DNA of 64,000 nt from Lachnospiraceae bacterium (GCA_902363665.1 CABJAW010000001.1:285459-349458), one strand, 5' to 3'; counted from the first letter of the stretch, positions 18,478-28,520 are shown. The notes: generated from the sequence alone by a model not told the origin. Program-made: numbers and translations.

Positions 18478-20015
18478 CTTCTGCCTCCCGCCGTCTTTTT
18501 CTCCAGCTCTTCCTTGAGACGTTTCCGGTCTGCTTTTCCATTATTCGTCATCGGCATCTGCTCCAGAAAAACAAATTTTTTCGGAACCATATATTCTGGT
18601 ACATACGCCAGCAGTTCGTGCTTCAGCCGCGCCGTCTCTTCTCTCTCGTTTTCCGGAAGCGGTTCTTCGACCACATAAGCGGTCAGACTCTTCACCTTGC
18701 CGTCGCGCTCGTTCGGAAGCACCACGACATGCTCGATTCCAGACAGACGTCGGATATTATTTTCGATATCCTCCAACTCAATCCGGTAGCCGTGCAGCTT
18801 GATCTGCAGATCGATCCGCCCGCAGTAAAACAGCATACCATGCTCCAGATAGCCTTTATCGCCAGTGTGATATCCCCTCACACCGTTTTCCAGGAAAAAG
18901 GCTTTCCCTGTCAGCTCTTCCTGACAAAAATACCCGGTGCTTACCGTATCTCCAAGAATGATGATCTCACCCTTTTCGCCATCCGCCAGAGTGGTTCCAT
19001 TTTCATCCCGGATTTCGATCGCAGTCCCCGGCTTTGCAGCTCCGACCGGCAGCGGATTGACCGTTTCCGCCATTTCTTTCGTCACCGTCACATCCGTAAC
19101 CGCCACAGTGGACTCAGTCGGTCCATATGTATTGATCACCGCAGCCTTCGGAAAACGCTCCATCAGCTTCAGGGCAGTACGGTTGCCAAGTGTCTCTCCG
19201 CAGAATAGAAATGCCCGCAGCTGCGGCAGCATCTTTTCATCAAAGGCTTTTTCGGACAGACATACCTCCGCAAACGATGGCGTTGATACCCAGATGCCTG
19301 CCTGTGACTGTGCCAGTGATTCCATCAGCTTTTTATAATCGGACTGAACCGACTTTTCGAGGCAGTATAACGTGCCTCCGCTTACAAGCGAAGTATAGAG
19401 ATCCATCACTGACAGATCAAATGAAAATGGTGCCTGATTGAGAAACACCTTTCCTTCCTTTTCCTCCGGTGTAGTACCAAGCCCTACCGACCAGTCCAGG
19501 TAGTGTGAAAGGCAGTCCGCCGAAATCTGAACTCCCTTCGGCGTGCCGGTACTGCCGGATGTGAAGATGATGTACCAGGTATCGCCTCCAGTCACCCAGT
19601 CGGTTTCTGAAGGTGCATTACTGTTCTTTGCCCCCGCCAGCTTCCGGATCTCTTCCAGTGTCAGTACACGCTTCGTACCGGCATCCACCTGCATATCTTC
19701 CGTTGTCAGCACAGGGCCGTCCGGAAGTGCCTGCAGAATCATTGCAGTCCTCGCATCCGGCACCGAAATATCAACCGGACAGTAACCGTGTCCCGACTTC
19801 ACACAGGCCAGGAAGCAGACCAGCATCCACGGATTTTTATGGCCATACACCGCAAGCGGCTGTTTTTCTTCACCTGCATGCGCTTTCAGCCACGCTGCAA
19901 GTACATCGGAATATTCCCACAGCTCCCGGTATGTCAGTGCTTCCGCTCCGCATCTTACGGCCGCGCGTTCCGGTACGTTCTGGGCATATCCCCGTATTTT
20001 CTGTAAAATATTCAA
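18474..20015 (-). CDS. dltA: D-alanine--D-alanyl carrier protein ligase DltA (TTG start)
   Basis: 513-aa ANL-family adenylating enzyme that activates D-Ala with ATP and loads DltC. The P-loop FTSGSTGTPKGVQ, the NTYGPTE motif, YHTGDKGYLEHG and the C-terminal lysine in NNGKADRKRL are all present. The start is TTG at 20013-20015, five bases after AGGTG; no better ATG is near. First gene of the dlt operon. Confidence 0.96.
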   Translation of the reverse strand: MNILQKIRGYAQNVPERAAVRCGAEALTYRELWEYSDVLAAWLKAHAGEEKQPLAVYGHKNPWMLVCFLACVKSGHGYCPVDISVPDARTAMILQALPDGPVLTTEDMQVDAGTKRVLTLEEIRKLAGAKNSNAPSETDWVTGGDTWYIIFTSGSTGTPKGVQISADCLSHYLDWSVGLGTTPEEKEGKVFLNQAPFSFDLSVMDLYTSLVSGGTLYCLEKSVQSDYKKLMESLAQSQAGIWVSTPSFAEVCLSEKAFDEKMLPQLRAFLFCGETLGNRTALKLMERFPKAAVINTYGPTESTVAVTDVTVTKEMAETVNPLPVGAAKPGTAIEIRDENGTTLADGEKGEIIILGDTVSTGYFCQEELTGKAFFLENGVRGYHTGDKGYLEHGMLFYCGRIDLQIKLHGYRIELEDIENNIRRLSGIEHVVVLPNERDGKVKSLTAYVVEEPLPENEREETARLKHELLAYVPEYMVPKKFVFLEQMPMTNNGKADRKRLKEELEKKTAGGRR

Positions 20016-20054
20016 TTGATCACCTGTTCCTTTCCCCCACTTTTTCCGCTAACC

Positions 20055-20083
20055 ACCATACCACATAGTGATTGATAATTCAA
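20055..20083 (-). promoter_or_regulatory. Promoter for the dlt operon
   Basis: -35 TTGAAT (20078-20083), 17-bp spacer, -10 TATGGT (20055-20060), about 40 bp before the dltA TTG. Cationic-peptide-responsive control of dlt operons is known elsewhere; no operator could be identified here. Confidence 0.55.
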
Positions 20084-20112
20084 TGTTATTTCAAAAAGCT
20101 TAAGATTTTTGT

Positions 20113-20147
20113 AAAAAAGGGACCGCGAATGCCCCGCAATCCCTTTT
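20113..20147 (-). terminator. Terminator after ftsH
   Basis: AAAAGGGA (20115-20122) pairs with TCCCTTTT (20140-20147), with GCG/CGC extending the stem, and a T-run follows in the minus direction (20118-20113). It separates ftsH from the dlt promoter. Confidence 0.8.
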
Positions 20148-20239
20148 CTGAAATTTCTGCTCTTACTAATCGTTTTTCTTTCGCAAAGGTTCTGTCTTTG
20201 TAATCCGTTTTGTATTTCTCACGTTCTGTCACAAAGTTT

Positions 20240-22456
20240 TTACGCTTCCGTATCGGTTTGATCCGATACTTCCTGCAGATCGTTTTCCTCTGCTGCTTTC
20301 GTTTCCGGCTCTGCTGTAAGATCGGTTTCTGCATCAGTCAGTGCCTCAGTTTTCACCGCTTCCTCCTCGGCTGCGTCCGCCTCTGATGCGTTTTCTTCCT
20401 CAGCCACCGGGCCGCTAAGTGAGATCACGGACGGCGCTTCTTCCGGCTTCAGCTCAGCCGCTTCAGCTGCTTCGCTCACCGATTCCGATCCTGCTGTCAG
20501 CTCCTTCTCAGCCTCCGAAGCATCCTCCACCGTACGCTCATTGATCCGTCCTGTCGTTTCCTGCGGCTCATCACTCATTCCCTCGACTTCATGGAAGATC
20601 TTCATGAACTCTTTTCCTGTGATTGTTTCTTTCTCGATCAGGAATGCCGCAATCTTATCAAGCGTAGTGCGATGCTCGGTTAAAAGCCGTTTTGCTTCCT
20701 CATAGGAATCTTTCAGGATCTTCATGACCTCCTGATCGATCTCCGCTTCTGTCACATCCGAACAGTTCATCACCGGGCGGTTGTCCAAATACTGGCTTGC
20801 CTGTATCTCAAGTCCGATCAGGCCGAATTTCTTTGACATACCATACTGTGTTACCATCGCCCTTGCGATACGTGTTGCCTGTTCAATATCGTTTGATGCC
20901 CCGGTCGTTACCGTGTCAAACACAATCTCCTCCGCTGCACGGCCTCCAAGGAATTCAACCAGCATCGCACGGATCTCTTTTTCCGTGTTGAGGTATTTTT
21001 CCTCTTCCGGCACATTCATGACATACCCGAGTGCGCCCATCGTACGCGGCACGATTGTGATCTTCTGTACCGGTTCAGAATCCTTTTGCAGTGCGCTGAT
21101 CAATGCATGTCCAACCTCATGATAGGAAACGATCTTCCGTTCCTCCTTGCTCAGGATGCGGTCTTTCTTTTCCTTACCCATTAATACGATCTCAACTGCC
21201 TCGAACAGATCTTTCTGTGAAACTGCCTTCCTGCCGTTCTTTACGGCAAGGATCGCACCCTCGTTGATCATATTCGCAAGATCTGATCCGACTGCTCCGG
21301 ATGTTGCCAGTGCGATCGCATCAAGATCAACGGTCTCATCCATATTGACGTTTTTCGCATGTACCTTCAGGACATCTACACGTCCCTTAAGATCCGGCTT
21401 GTCAACGATGACACGGCGGTCAAAACGTCCCGGACGAAGTAGTGCCTGATCGAGCACTTCCGGCCGGTTGGTCGCTGCCAGTACCAGCAGTCCGCCCGAC
21501 GTATCGAAACCATCCATCTCCGCAAGCAGCTGATTCAATGTCTGCTCACGCTCATCATTTCCTCCGCCGTACCGGCTGTCACGGCTCTTTCCGATCGCAT
21601 CGATCTCATCGATAAAGATGATACACGGTGCGTTTTTCTTTGCTTCCTCAAACAGATCACGAACACGCGATGCACCGACACCGACGAACATCTCCACGAA
21701 ATCCGAACCGGAAATTGAGAAAAACGGACACTTTGCCTCACCGGCAACCGCCTTTGCAAGCAGCGTTTTTCCGGTACCAGGAGGTCCTACAAGCAATGCT
21801 CCCTTCGGCAGCTTTGCACCGATCGTCGTGTACTTACCCGGATTTTCCAGGAAATCCACCACCTCCTGCAGTGACTCCTTCGCTTCATCCTGTCCGGCCA
21901 CATCCTTGAACGTGACCCCGGTTTCCTTTTGAATATAAACCTTTGCCCGGCTCTTGCCGACGCCCATGATGCCTCCGCCGCTTCCGCCGCCCATGCGTTT
22001 CATCACGAATCCCATCAGGATCCAGATTCCAACAATCGGTACGATAAAGTAGATCACAAGATCCAAGATCAGATTCGTCGTACCGTTATCAATCTTTTCT
22101 TTAAAGGTAACGCCTGCTTTGTTGAGCCGCTCCACCAGAAACAGATCGCCTGGATTGCCCGTGTAGTACGTCATGGAACCCTGACCGGTCAGTGTCAGCA
22201 GTTCGTCCCCCTTCAGTTCGATGTCGATTTTTGAACTTCCGATCGTTACGCTCTTGATATACCCTGCATCCAGCCAGTCCAGAAACTTGTCATATGAAAT
22301 TTCTGTCGAAGATGAACTGCGGAACATACCGGAAAACATCGTGATTCCAAGAATCACGACCAGTGCAATCGCCAGAATTGCCATAAACGGAACTTTATTT
22401 CCATTTGGCATTCTGCCGCCGCCTGGCCGATTATCTTTTTGCTGATTATTATCCAT
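20240..22456 (-). CDS. ftsH: ATP-dependent zinc metalloprotease FtsH with an extended acidic tail
   Basis: 738-aa membrane AAA+ protease. Two transmembrane segments (about 23-43 and 130-151) flank an extracytoplasmic domain. Walker A GPPGTGKT is at 224-231, Walker B IIFIDEID and the SRH follow, and the zinc site HEVGH is at 446-450. ATG 22456 is used because GGAGGG is 5 nt upstream; the longer frame starts inside that site. The last 110 residues or so (from about 626) form an Ala/Glu/Thr-rich acidic tail that most FtsH proteins lack. Confidence 0.97.
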   Translation of the reverse strand: MDNNQQKDNRPGGGRMPNGNKVPFMAILAIALVVILGITMFSGMFRSSSSTEISYDKFLDWLDAGYIKSVTIGSSKIDIELKGDELLTLTGQGSMTYYTGNPGDLFLVERLNKAGVTFKEKIDNGTTNLILDLVIYFIVPIVGIWILMGFVMKRMGGGSGGGIMGVGKSRAKVYIQKETGVTFKDVAGQDEAKESLQEVVDFLENPGKYTTIGAKLPKGALLVGPPGTGKTLLAKAVAGEAKCPFFSISGSDFVEMFVGVGASRVRDLFEEAKKNAPCIIFIDEIDAIGKSRDSRYGGGNDEREQTLNQLLAEMDGFDTSGGLLVLAATNRPEVLDQALLRPGRFDRRVIVDKPDLKGRVDVLKVHAKNVNMDETVDLDAIALATSGAVGSDLANMINEGAILAVKNGRKAVSQKDLFEAVEIVLMGKEKKDRILSKEERKIVSYHEVGHALISALQKDSEPVQKITIVPRTMGALGYVMNVPEEEKYLNTEKEIRAMLVEFLGGRAAEEIVFDTVTTGASNDIEQATRIARAMVTQYGMSKKFGLIGLEIQASQYLDNRPVMNCSDVTEAEIDQEVMKILKDSYEEAKRLLTEHRTTLDKIAAFLIEKETITGKEFMKIFHEVEGMSDEPQETTGRINERTVEDASEAEKELTAGSESVSEAAEAAELKPEEAPSVISLSGPVAEEENASEADAAEEEAVKTEALTDAETDLTAEPETKAAEENDLQEVSDQTDTEA

Positions 22457-22578
22457 GCTCGCCCTCCTCATTTGCTCTGCACTCTGTCGGCTTTGCCACC
22501 CAGAAATTTATTCACGCCAGAAAGCGTTTTTATTATAAGGAAACAATTCCTTTTTTCTGCCAGATTGCAGTCCTTTCT

Positions 22579-22607
22579 ATTATAAATATACAGAATCTAT
22601 AAATCAA
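22579..22607 (-). promoter_or_regulatory. Promoter for ftsH
   Basis: -35 TTGATT (22602-22607), 17-bp spacer, consensus -10 TATAAT (22579-22584). The leader is about 115 nt. Nothing else gene-like lies in 22457-22695. Confidence 0.7.
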
Positions 22608-22682
22608 TACCGGAAATAGAAATGTTTCTAAAATTTCTGTGAAGATATGATTGGATTTGATAGCTGCCTGCCAATTGCTTAC

Positions 22683-22726
22683 GAGAATAAAGAAAGGCCG
22701 TCCACTCTTTTATCCCGTGAACGACC
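22683..22726 (-). terminator. Terminator of the ABC transporter-esterase operon
   Basis: A 10-bp stem (22717-22726 with 22696-22705, G-U pairs allowed) with an 11-nt loop is followed by TTTCTTTATTCTC on the minus strand. It ends the operon that begins at 28160. Confidence 0.85.
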
Positions 22727-22794
22727 ACTTCTTTTTGCAGTTCATGTAGTTAGCTGCACATCCGCTTCTACCTGCTTGTACCCCAAAAAATACC

Positions 22795-23616
22795 TTAATC
22801 TGCAAGTCCTCCGGTAAGCGGAAGCCAATTTAAAATTTTTCTGATATACGGATCCCAAAAATCAAAATTATGTACGCCTGGTCCTTCCTCATATGTAAAA
22901 TCAACGCCGAGTGCTCTCATATAATCTCTGAATTTCACATTGCTTTGATAAATAAAATCTTCCGTTCCGCAGCATTGATACAATGCTGGAAGTTTCACTC
23001 CTGCTTTCATTTGTTTTTCAAGAATTACTCTCAGATCTTCTGTTTCTGGATTCAGTTCCGTTTCATTCTCTCCATACACATTCTGACGCCAGAGCTTTAC
23101 CGGTCCTTCCACATCCCCTGGTGTATTCAAATCCTCCAGATCCTGAATCAGACCTCCCGAAAGACTGGCCGCTGCGCCATACTGTTCCGGTTTTGTAAAT
23201 GCCGCTTTAAATGCACCGTATCCACCCATTGAAAGTCCTGCGATAAAATTATGCTCTTTTTTCTCCGAAAGCGGCAGCAAAGAGCGCAGTATCATCGGAA
23301 GTTCTTCCGTATAAAAATTGTAATATTTTGCCCCAAATCGATTATTTGCATACATACTATTATAACCATCCGGCATCACAACTGCAATTTTTTTCTCCTG
23401 TGCATACCGCTCAATGGAAGAAAAACGCTGCCAGTCTGACTCATCTGCGCTGAAACCATGCAGTAGCCAGAGCACCTGGTATTTTTCTCCCGCTTTCGGG
23501 TATTTTGTTGTCGTATCAAAAAAACAGTCTCCTGAATCCGGTGTCGGAAGTGTTACATTTACATTTACACTGCGAAATAATTCTTTTGAAAAAATTTTAC
23601 ACTGAAAAAGTGCCAT
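22795..23616 (-). CDS. Alpha/beta-hydrolase esterase, esterase D / tributyrin-esterase family
   Basis: 273 aa without a signal peptide, so probably cytosolic. The nucleophile elbow is GLSMGGYGAF. LLHGFSADESDWQRFSSIER is the oxyanion-hole region and HNFDFWDPYI carries the likely catalytic His. Family members hydrolyse short acyl esters such as acetyl, feruloyl or formyl esters. Last gene of an operon with a sugar importer, suggesting removal of acyl groups from an imported sugar. The exact substrate is unknown. Confidence 0.88.
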   Translation of the reverse strand: MALFQCKIFSKELFRSVNVNVTLPTPDSGDCFFDTTTKYPKAGEKYQVLWLLHGFSADESDWQRFSSIERYAQEKKIAVVMPDGYNSMYANNRFGAKYYNFYTEELPMILRSLLPLSEKKEHNFIAGLSMGGYGAFKAAFTKPEQYGAAASLSGGLIQDLEDLNTPGDVEGPVKLWRQNVYGENETELNPETEDLRVILEKQMKAGVKLPALYQCCGTEDFIYQSNVKFRDYMRALGVDFTYEEGPGVHNFDFWDPYIRKILNWLPLTGGLAD

Positions 23617-23652
23617 ATTTCCTCCTGTTCCAGAATTCTTGCTTCTTCTGTG

Positions 23653-24630
23653 TTATTCTGTTTTCGGCATTGCTTCAATAATCGTATTAAATGCTTCAAA
23701 TGTCTTCTGTAAAGGACGGTTGATAAATGCATGCACCATTCCTTTATAAAGATGATATTCTACCGAAACTCCCGCATCCTCCAGCTTTGCCGCATACATT
23801 AATGCCTGATCCAGCAGTGGATCACATTCCGCCGAAATAAAGCATGCCGGCGGAAGATTCCGTAAATCATCCGCATACAATGGTGATGCATACGGAGAAT
23901 CCGCATCTGCCGGATCTTCAAAATAATAATTCAGCCCCTCTTCCTCACTGTTGATCTTCAGAAAGTATTCTCCATTCCCGTATCTTTTCTCTGATGTACT
24001 GCGATACCCAAGCTTAAAGGCGGTCGCCGGATAAATCAGAAACTGTTTTTTAATGAACAATTCCTTTTTGTCTCTTGCCATCAGCGATACCGCTGCCGCA
24101 AAATTTCCACCTGCTGAATCTCCGCATACGGAAATCGTATTCGGATCTCCTCCAAATTCAGCTGCGTGTTCATATGCCCATTTTGCCGTATCATATGCAT
24201 CCTCTACTCCCTTTGGAAACCTGTTTTCCGGTGCGAGACGATACTCCGGTGCAATCACCAGTAAGTTCCCGTATTTTGCAAAATAACGCGGCACAAAATC
24301 ATACACATCCAGGCTGTTCATGCTCCAGCCACCGCCATGATAAAAGACAAGTACAGAAAATGGTCCTTTCCCCTCCGGGAGATAGATCCGTACCGGAATT
24401 TCATGATCTGCCGACTGTATCACTGTGTTCACAGTTTTAATTGTCATGATTGGCTTGTAACAAAAGCAATGCTTAAATAAATTTGTCAGCGCTGCAATTG
24501 TTTCAAAATTTGTTTTAATCCTCCATTCCGTCGGATGTTCCATGTCCATTTCCTGCGGTTCATCAATAATTGCATCCGGGGCTGCTTCCCCATATTCCGG
24601 TTCAAAATATTTTCTGTAATAATCACTCAT
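23653..24630 (-). CDS. Alpha/beta-hydrolase, hormone-sensitive-lipase family esterase
   Basis: 325 aa. HGGGWS (oxyanion hole), GDSAGGNFAAA (nucleophile Ser), SAECDPLLDQ (Asp) and MVHAFI (His) are the full HSL-family set. No signal peptide. The gene starts 10 bp after the permease stop, so it is co-transcribed with the ABC importer. Two different esterase families side by side suggest deacylation of sugar esters. It is also possible that one acts on an unrelated ester. Confidence 0.9.
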   Translation of the reverse strand: MSDYYRKYFEPEYGEAAPDAIIDEPQEMDMEHPTEWRIKTNFETIAALTNLFKHCFCYKPIMTIKTVNTVIQSADHEIPVRIYLPEGKGPFSVLVFYHGGGWSMNSLDVYDFVPRYFAKYGNLLVIAPEYRLAPENRFPKGVEDAYDTAKWAYEHAAEFGGDPNTISVCGDSAGGNFAAAVSLMARDKKELFIKKQFLIYPATAFKLGYRSTSEKRYGNGEYFLKINSEEEGLNYYFEDPADADSPYASPLYADDLRNLPPACFISAECDPLLDQALMYAAKLEDAGVSVEYHLYKGMVHAFINRPLQKTFEAFNTIIEAMPKTE

Positions 24631-24640
24631 TTTTCTTTCC

Positions 24641-25606
24641 TCATGCTTTTACTTTCTTTATAAAAAACTTCAGATGATTATGCTGGTAGCTGTCAAGTAC
24701 AACTGCAAACAGGAATACTCCGCCAGTAATTACTTTTTGGATATACTCATTTACTCCACACAGTGTCAGTCCATTCGTCAGCATGACAATCAGAATAATA
24801 CCACCGATTGCCTTTGTTACTTTTCCTTCTCCGCCAAGGAAGCTGACACCTCCGATAACCAGTGCGGAAAGTACATCCATATCCAATGTCGCACCACAGT
24901 TAGGCTGTCCGGATCCCATACGTCCAATCATCAGAAGTGCCGCAATGCTGCAAAGTGTTCCGCAGATCGTATAACAGCTTACAAAAATCCGATCTGCGTT
25001 AATGCCGGAAAGCCTGGCTGCCTCGCGATTGCTTCCGGTTGCAAAGATCTTTCTTCCAAAATATGTATACTTGAAAATAATTCCCATGATAACAACGATA
25101 ACCGCTGCAATTACAATTGGCATTGGAATCGGTCCTACATTTCCCTGATAAAAAAACTTCACAATATCAGGAAGTCCGGAAATCGGAAGTCCACCGCACA
25201 GCAAATACGCAATACCACTGATAATGGTTGAAATCGCCATTGTTCCAATCATCGGCACAATTTTTGTCTTGTTAATAACTGCACCTGTCAGCCATCCAAT
25301 CAGCGTATTCACAATAACTACAACAACAATTGCAAGCCACCACGGAAGAGACATTTTCACTGTCATTATTGCAATGATTACCGTTGACAGTGCCACACAG
25401 GATCCCATTGACAGGTTCAGACCGCCTACAATAATCAATGCCATTTCTCCCATACCCAGGATTCCCATAATACAGGACTGGCGCAGAATCGTAATAATAT
25501 TATTGAATCTCAAAAATGCCGGATTTCCAATTGTAAACAAAATTCCAAGTAAAATCAAAATCAGAAAAATAGTATAGTCTTTTGCGATATTTATTGCTTT
25601 TTTCAT
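24641..25606 (-). CDS. Sugar ABC transporter permease (RbsC/MglC type)
   Basis: 321-aa polytopic permease of the ribose/galactose (CUT2) class. GMGEMALIIVGGLNLSMGSC (about 50-70) and the ATGSNREAARLSGINADRIF coupling-loop region are family hallmarks. A single permease is present, which as a homodimer is normal for CUT2 systems. It follows the ATPase by 15 bp. The sugar cannot be named from sequence. Confidence 0.94.
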   Translation of the reverse strand: MKKAINIAKDYTIFLILILLGILFTIGNPAFLRFNNIITILRQSCIMGILGMGEMALIIVGGLNLSMGSCVALSTVIIAIMTVKMSLPWWLAIVVVVIVNTLIGWLTGAVINKTKIVPMIGTMAISTIISGIAYLLCGGLPISGLPDIVKFFYQGNVGPIPMPIVIAAVIVVIMGIIFKYTYFGRKIFATGSNREAARLSGINADRIFVSCYTICGTLCSIAALLMIGRMGSGQPNCGATLDMDVLSALVIGGVSFLGGEGKVTKAIGGIILIVMLTNGLTLCGVNEYIQKVITGGVFLFAVVLDSYQHNHLKFFIKKVKA

Positions 25607-25621
25607 AGTCCTCTGCCCTCT

Positions 25622-27109
25622 CTAATTTTCTCCTGATGCATGTTTCAGGATTCGTTCCTGCTGATACTCTGCTCTTTGCAATTCTCCCTTCAAAGTTCCC
25701 TCGTACAGAATCAGCATCCGGTCTGTAATCCCCATAATTTCTTCCATATCTGATGAAATCACGATGATTCCCTTTCCCTGAGCTGCCAGTTCATCAATCA
25801 ATTTATAAATTTCCTGTTTTGCTCCTACATCAATTCCGCGTGTTGGTTCATCCAGAATCAGTACTTGCGAATTATTCGCCAGCCATTTTGCCAGTACAAC
25901 CTTTTGCTGATTTCCACCTGAAAGATTATTAACCAGCACATCTGCCGACGGTGCTTTTATACGCAGTGCATTCATCTGTTCATCTGCAATCTTTTTTTCC
26001 TGTGAACGATCCACAAATGAAAAACGATTTGAGATTCTCTTCAATATAGAAACAACAATATTTTCCCTGATCGACATGCGAAGCAGCGCTCCGCATTGTT
26101 TTCGGTCCTCCGGAACCATTCCGATTCCATATTTCACTGCATCCTCCGGGCTATTGATCTCAATCTTCTGACCATTTAAATATATGGAGCCACATTCTTT
26201 TGGCGCTGCGCCGAAAATAAGCTGTGCATACTCCGTTCTTCCTGCTCCGACCAGCCCTCCAAACCCCAGTACTTCTCCTTTATGTAGTTTGATGGAAAAT
26301 GGCTCTACACCGTTTCCACCAAGATTTTTCGTTTCAAGCAAGACTTCCTCTGTCCGCGAATTCCGTTCTGCAAAGTCTTTTTTCAGTTCTCGACCAACCA
26401 TATAAGCGATCAGCTGATCCTTCGTCACATCCGCTGTATCGGTCGTTGTAATATAGCATCCATCTCGCATGACTGTTACGCGGTCAGACACTTCATACAA
26501 CTCGTCCAGTCTATGAGAAATATAGATAATTGTAATACCGGATGCTTTCAGCTCCTGAATGATCCGGAATAATACGGATACCTCACGTTCCGTAAGCGGA
26601 GCGGTCGGCTCATCCATAATGATCAATTTAGATTTCTTGGCAATTGCTTTTGCAATTTCAACCAGCTGCTGATAGGCAGTTGACAAATCTCTCACCAGCG
26701 CAGTTGCCTTCAGGCCTTCTACTTTAAAACGATCCAGAATTTCCTGTGCCTTTTGATTCATTAAAGCTTCATTTTGAAATGCCCCAGGTGTCAGACGTTC
26801 TCCAAGAAAAATATTTTCTGCAATTGTAAGTGCCGGACACAATACAAACTCCTGATAAATTACTCCAATTCCGATTTTCTTTGATAAGGTCGGATCAAGA
26901 GATGTATATTCTGTTCCTTCAAATGTAATGGTTCCGCTGTCCGGTGTAATCGCGCCTGCTACAGATTTGATCAGAGTCGATTTTCCGGCACCATTTTCTC
27001 CAACAATCGCGTGGCACTCACCGCGTCGGACCGACAGCGACAGATTATTTAAAGCAACAACACCGGGATACGTCTTCGTCAGCCCCCTGATTTCCAGAAT
27101 GTTCTCCAT
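25622..27109 (-). CDS. Sugar ABC transporter ATP-binding protein (RbsA/MglA type)
   Basis: 495 aa with two fused ABC modules, as expected for CUT2 importers. Module 1 has GENGAGKSTLIKS and LIIMDEPTAPL. Module 2 has LSGGNQQKVVLAKWL and LILDEPTRGIDVGAK. In module 1 the signature is degenerate (LSTAYQQLVEIAKA), and in module 2 Walker A is GLVGAGRTE, the usual asymmetry of this family. AGGAGGAGACAG precedes the ATG. Confidence 0.95.
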   Translation of the reverse strand: MENILEIRGLTKTYPGVVALNNLSLSVRRGECHAIVGENGAGKSTLIKSVAGAITPDSGTITFEGTEYTSLDPTLSKKIGIGVIYQEFVLCPALTIAENIFLGERLTPGAFQNEALMNQKAQEILDRFKVEGLKATALVRDLSTAYQQLVEIAKAIAKKSKLIIMDEPTAPLTEREVSVLFRIIQELKASGITIIYISHRLDELYEVSDRVTVMRDGCYITTTDTADVTKDQLIAYMVGRELKKDFAERNSRTEEVLLETKNLGGNGVEPFSIKLHKGEVLGFGGLVGAGRTEYAQLIFGAAPKECGSIYLNGQKIEINSPEDAVKYGIGMVPEDRKQCGALLRMSIRENIVVSILKRISNRFSFVDRSQEKKIADEQMNALRIKAPSADVLVNNLSGGNQQKVVLAKWLANNSQVLILDEPTRGIDVGAKQEIYKLIDELAAQGKGIIVISSDMEEIMGITDRMLILYEGTLKGELQRAEYQQERILKHASGEN

Positions 27110-27131
27110 ACGAACTGTCTCCTCCTTTTGT

Positions 27132-27162
27132 AATGGGCCGGCCCATACTGTGCCAGCCCATT
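27132..27162 (-). other. Intra-operon hairpin after the sugar-binding protein gene
   Basis: An 11-bp stem (27132-27142 with 27152-27162, one G-U) lies in the 91-bp gap between the binding-protein gene and the ATPase gene. No T-run follows in the minus direction. Such stems commonly protect binding-protein mRNA and raise its level relative to the other subunits. That role is inference. Confidence 0.5.
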
Positions 27163-27200
27163 TTTCATCTTACCTCTTTTCTTCAATTCAGAAATTCAGA

Positions 27201-28160
27201 TTATGACAGCCAGTCCTGTACATTATCTTTCGTAATCATAATGAAGTCTCCCCAATGATCACCTTTTGCAGACTCATCACCCTTTGCAAGACCCACACAA
27301 ATATCAATAAAATCCGGAGCCAGCTTTACAAGTCCTGTATTGATCGTTCCTTTATAAATTCCACCTTCTGCAATTGCTTCCAGCGCTTCCGGATCAGAAT
27401 CACAGCCAAACAGTGCAACCTTGTCCCCATCGTATCCTGCTGCCTGGAATGCCTGATATACACCACACAGACCGGAATCATTGATCGCACAGACAAGATT
27501 CAGATCATAGCCACACTGCAGAAAGTTTTCACCTGCGGTAACTCCATTATCCGTTGTTCCTCCGTTTGCCTCTGCAACCCATTCAATTGTCGCATCACAC
27601 TTTTCATCCAGTGCATCTTTGTATCCCTGCTCTCTTGTAACAAGAAATGCTGCTGTTGGCATATTGTTGCTTGCTGCATAAACAACATCGCCTTCACCAA
27701 AGTTTTCATTTACCCATGCTGCTGCATTTTCACCGATTGCATAACCAAGATCGTAATTATTCCAGCCGTAATACGCATCGTCTCCTTCCATCTTCGTATC
27801 ATAAGAGAACCACGGAATTCCGGCTTCCTGGCATGCCTTCATAGTATCTGCAAACATATCGACGTTTGTTACATGAACCATCAGGCAATCAACGCCCATT
27901 GAAATATAATTATCACATGCCTCAAGCTGCTTTGCTTCATCCTCCTGTGCTGTATATACAAAGTTTACTCCGATCTCCTTACAGTAATCTTCAAGCGCAG
28001 TCACCTGATCTCTGAAAATCTGTGTGGTCAATGCTGAAGTCACATACGCAATCGTGATATCGCTGTTCTCCTTTGTTTCTTCTGCCATTACAAAGCCTGT
28101 CATCATTGATGTAGTCATTGCTGCTGCAAGCGTTCCTGTCAGTACCTTTTTCACGTTCAT
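27201..28160 (-). CDS. Sugar ABC transporter substrate-binding protein (periplasmic-binding type 1)
   Basis: 319 aa. A signal peptide (NVKKVLTGTLAAAMTTSMMT then GFVMA) ends before EETKEN. No lipobox cysteine is present, which is unusual for a Gram-positive binding protein; it may be held by the uncleaved helix. The body is a PBP1 fold (ITIAYVTSALTTQIFRDQ; FGCDSDPEALEAI). Start 28160 is chosen: GGAGG is 8 nt before it but only 2 nt before the ATG at 28166. First gene of a five-gene operon. Confidence 0.93.
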   Translation of the reverse strand: MNVKKVLTGTLAAAMTTSMMTGFVMAEETKENSDITIAYVTSALTTQIFRDQVTALEDYCKEIGVNFVYTAQEDEAKQLEACDNYISMGVDCLMVHVTNVDMFADTMKACQEAGIPWFSYDTKMEGDDAYYGWNNYDLGYAIGENAAAWVNENFGEGDVVYAASNNMPTAAFLVTREQGYKDALDEKCDATIEWVAEANGGTTDNGVTAGENFLQCGYDLNLVCAINDSGLCGVYQAFQAAGYDGDKVALFGCDSDPEALEAIAEGGIYKGTINTGLVKLAPDFIDICVGLAKGDESAKGDHWGDFIMITKDNVQDWLS

Positions 28161-28196
28161 ACTCATATCCTCCGTTCACCTGATGTAAATAATTTT

Positions 28197-28273
28197 GAAA
28201 CTTATTTTTAAAAAGCATTCATTATCATTCTTTTGTTAATCGATTTGCAAATCACTTTTTAAAAATAGTTTCG
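28197..28273. promoter_or_regulatory. Putative ROK-repressor operators of the ABC operon
   Basis: GAAACTTATTTTTAAAAAG at 28197-28215 and its inverted counterpart CTTTTTAAAAATAGTTTC at 28255-28272 form a pair centred about 57 bp apart, both downstream of the promoter start. Related sites occur at 28441-28460, 32259-32285 and 32416-32433. The shared core resembles A/T-rich dyads bound by ROK (XylR/NagC-type) repressors. Which of the two ROK proteins binds is unknown. Confidence 0.5.
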
Positions 28274-28291
28274 TTAAGTTTTGATGGTGAT

Positions 28292-28320
28292 ATCATAGCA
28301 CATTAACACGTTTGTGCCAA
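28292..28320 (-). promoter_or_regulatory. Promoter of the ABC transporter-esterase operon
   Basis: -35 TTGGCA (28315-28320), 17-bp spacer, -10 TATGAT (28292-28297); predicted start near 28285. Two copies of an AT-rich palindromic motif lie just downstream (28253-28273 and 28197-28215) and one upstream (28441-28460). Confidence 0.75.
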
Positions 28321-28476
28321 TTGATCTTTTTTACAATACTTTTCTATCTTTTTTGTGTATTTTTACTTTTTTTTATTTTTTTATCTCTCGATTTCTCGAG
28401 GGAAAATCCAGAAACCCGCAAAATTAGTTTTCTTAGATAATCAATTTTAAAAAGTGGCTTAATAACAAACAAAAAA

Positions 28477-28520
28477 TACCGCAGAAAAAACAAACATTTC
28501 TTCACGTTTTTTCTGCGGTA
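28477..28520. terminator. Terminator after the ROK regulator gene
   Basis: A perfect 14-bp stem, TACCGCAGAAAAAA (28477-28490) with its complement at 28507-28520. On the minus strand it runs into TTTTTTG. On the plus strand a T-rich tract also follows, so it works in either direction. Confidence 0.88.

Noticed and set aside
20086..20334. 82-residue frame between dltA and ftsH
   Set aside because: It runs through the ftsH terminator and overlaps the ftsH 3' end out of frame, with no ribosome site.
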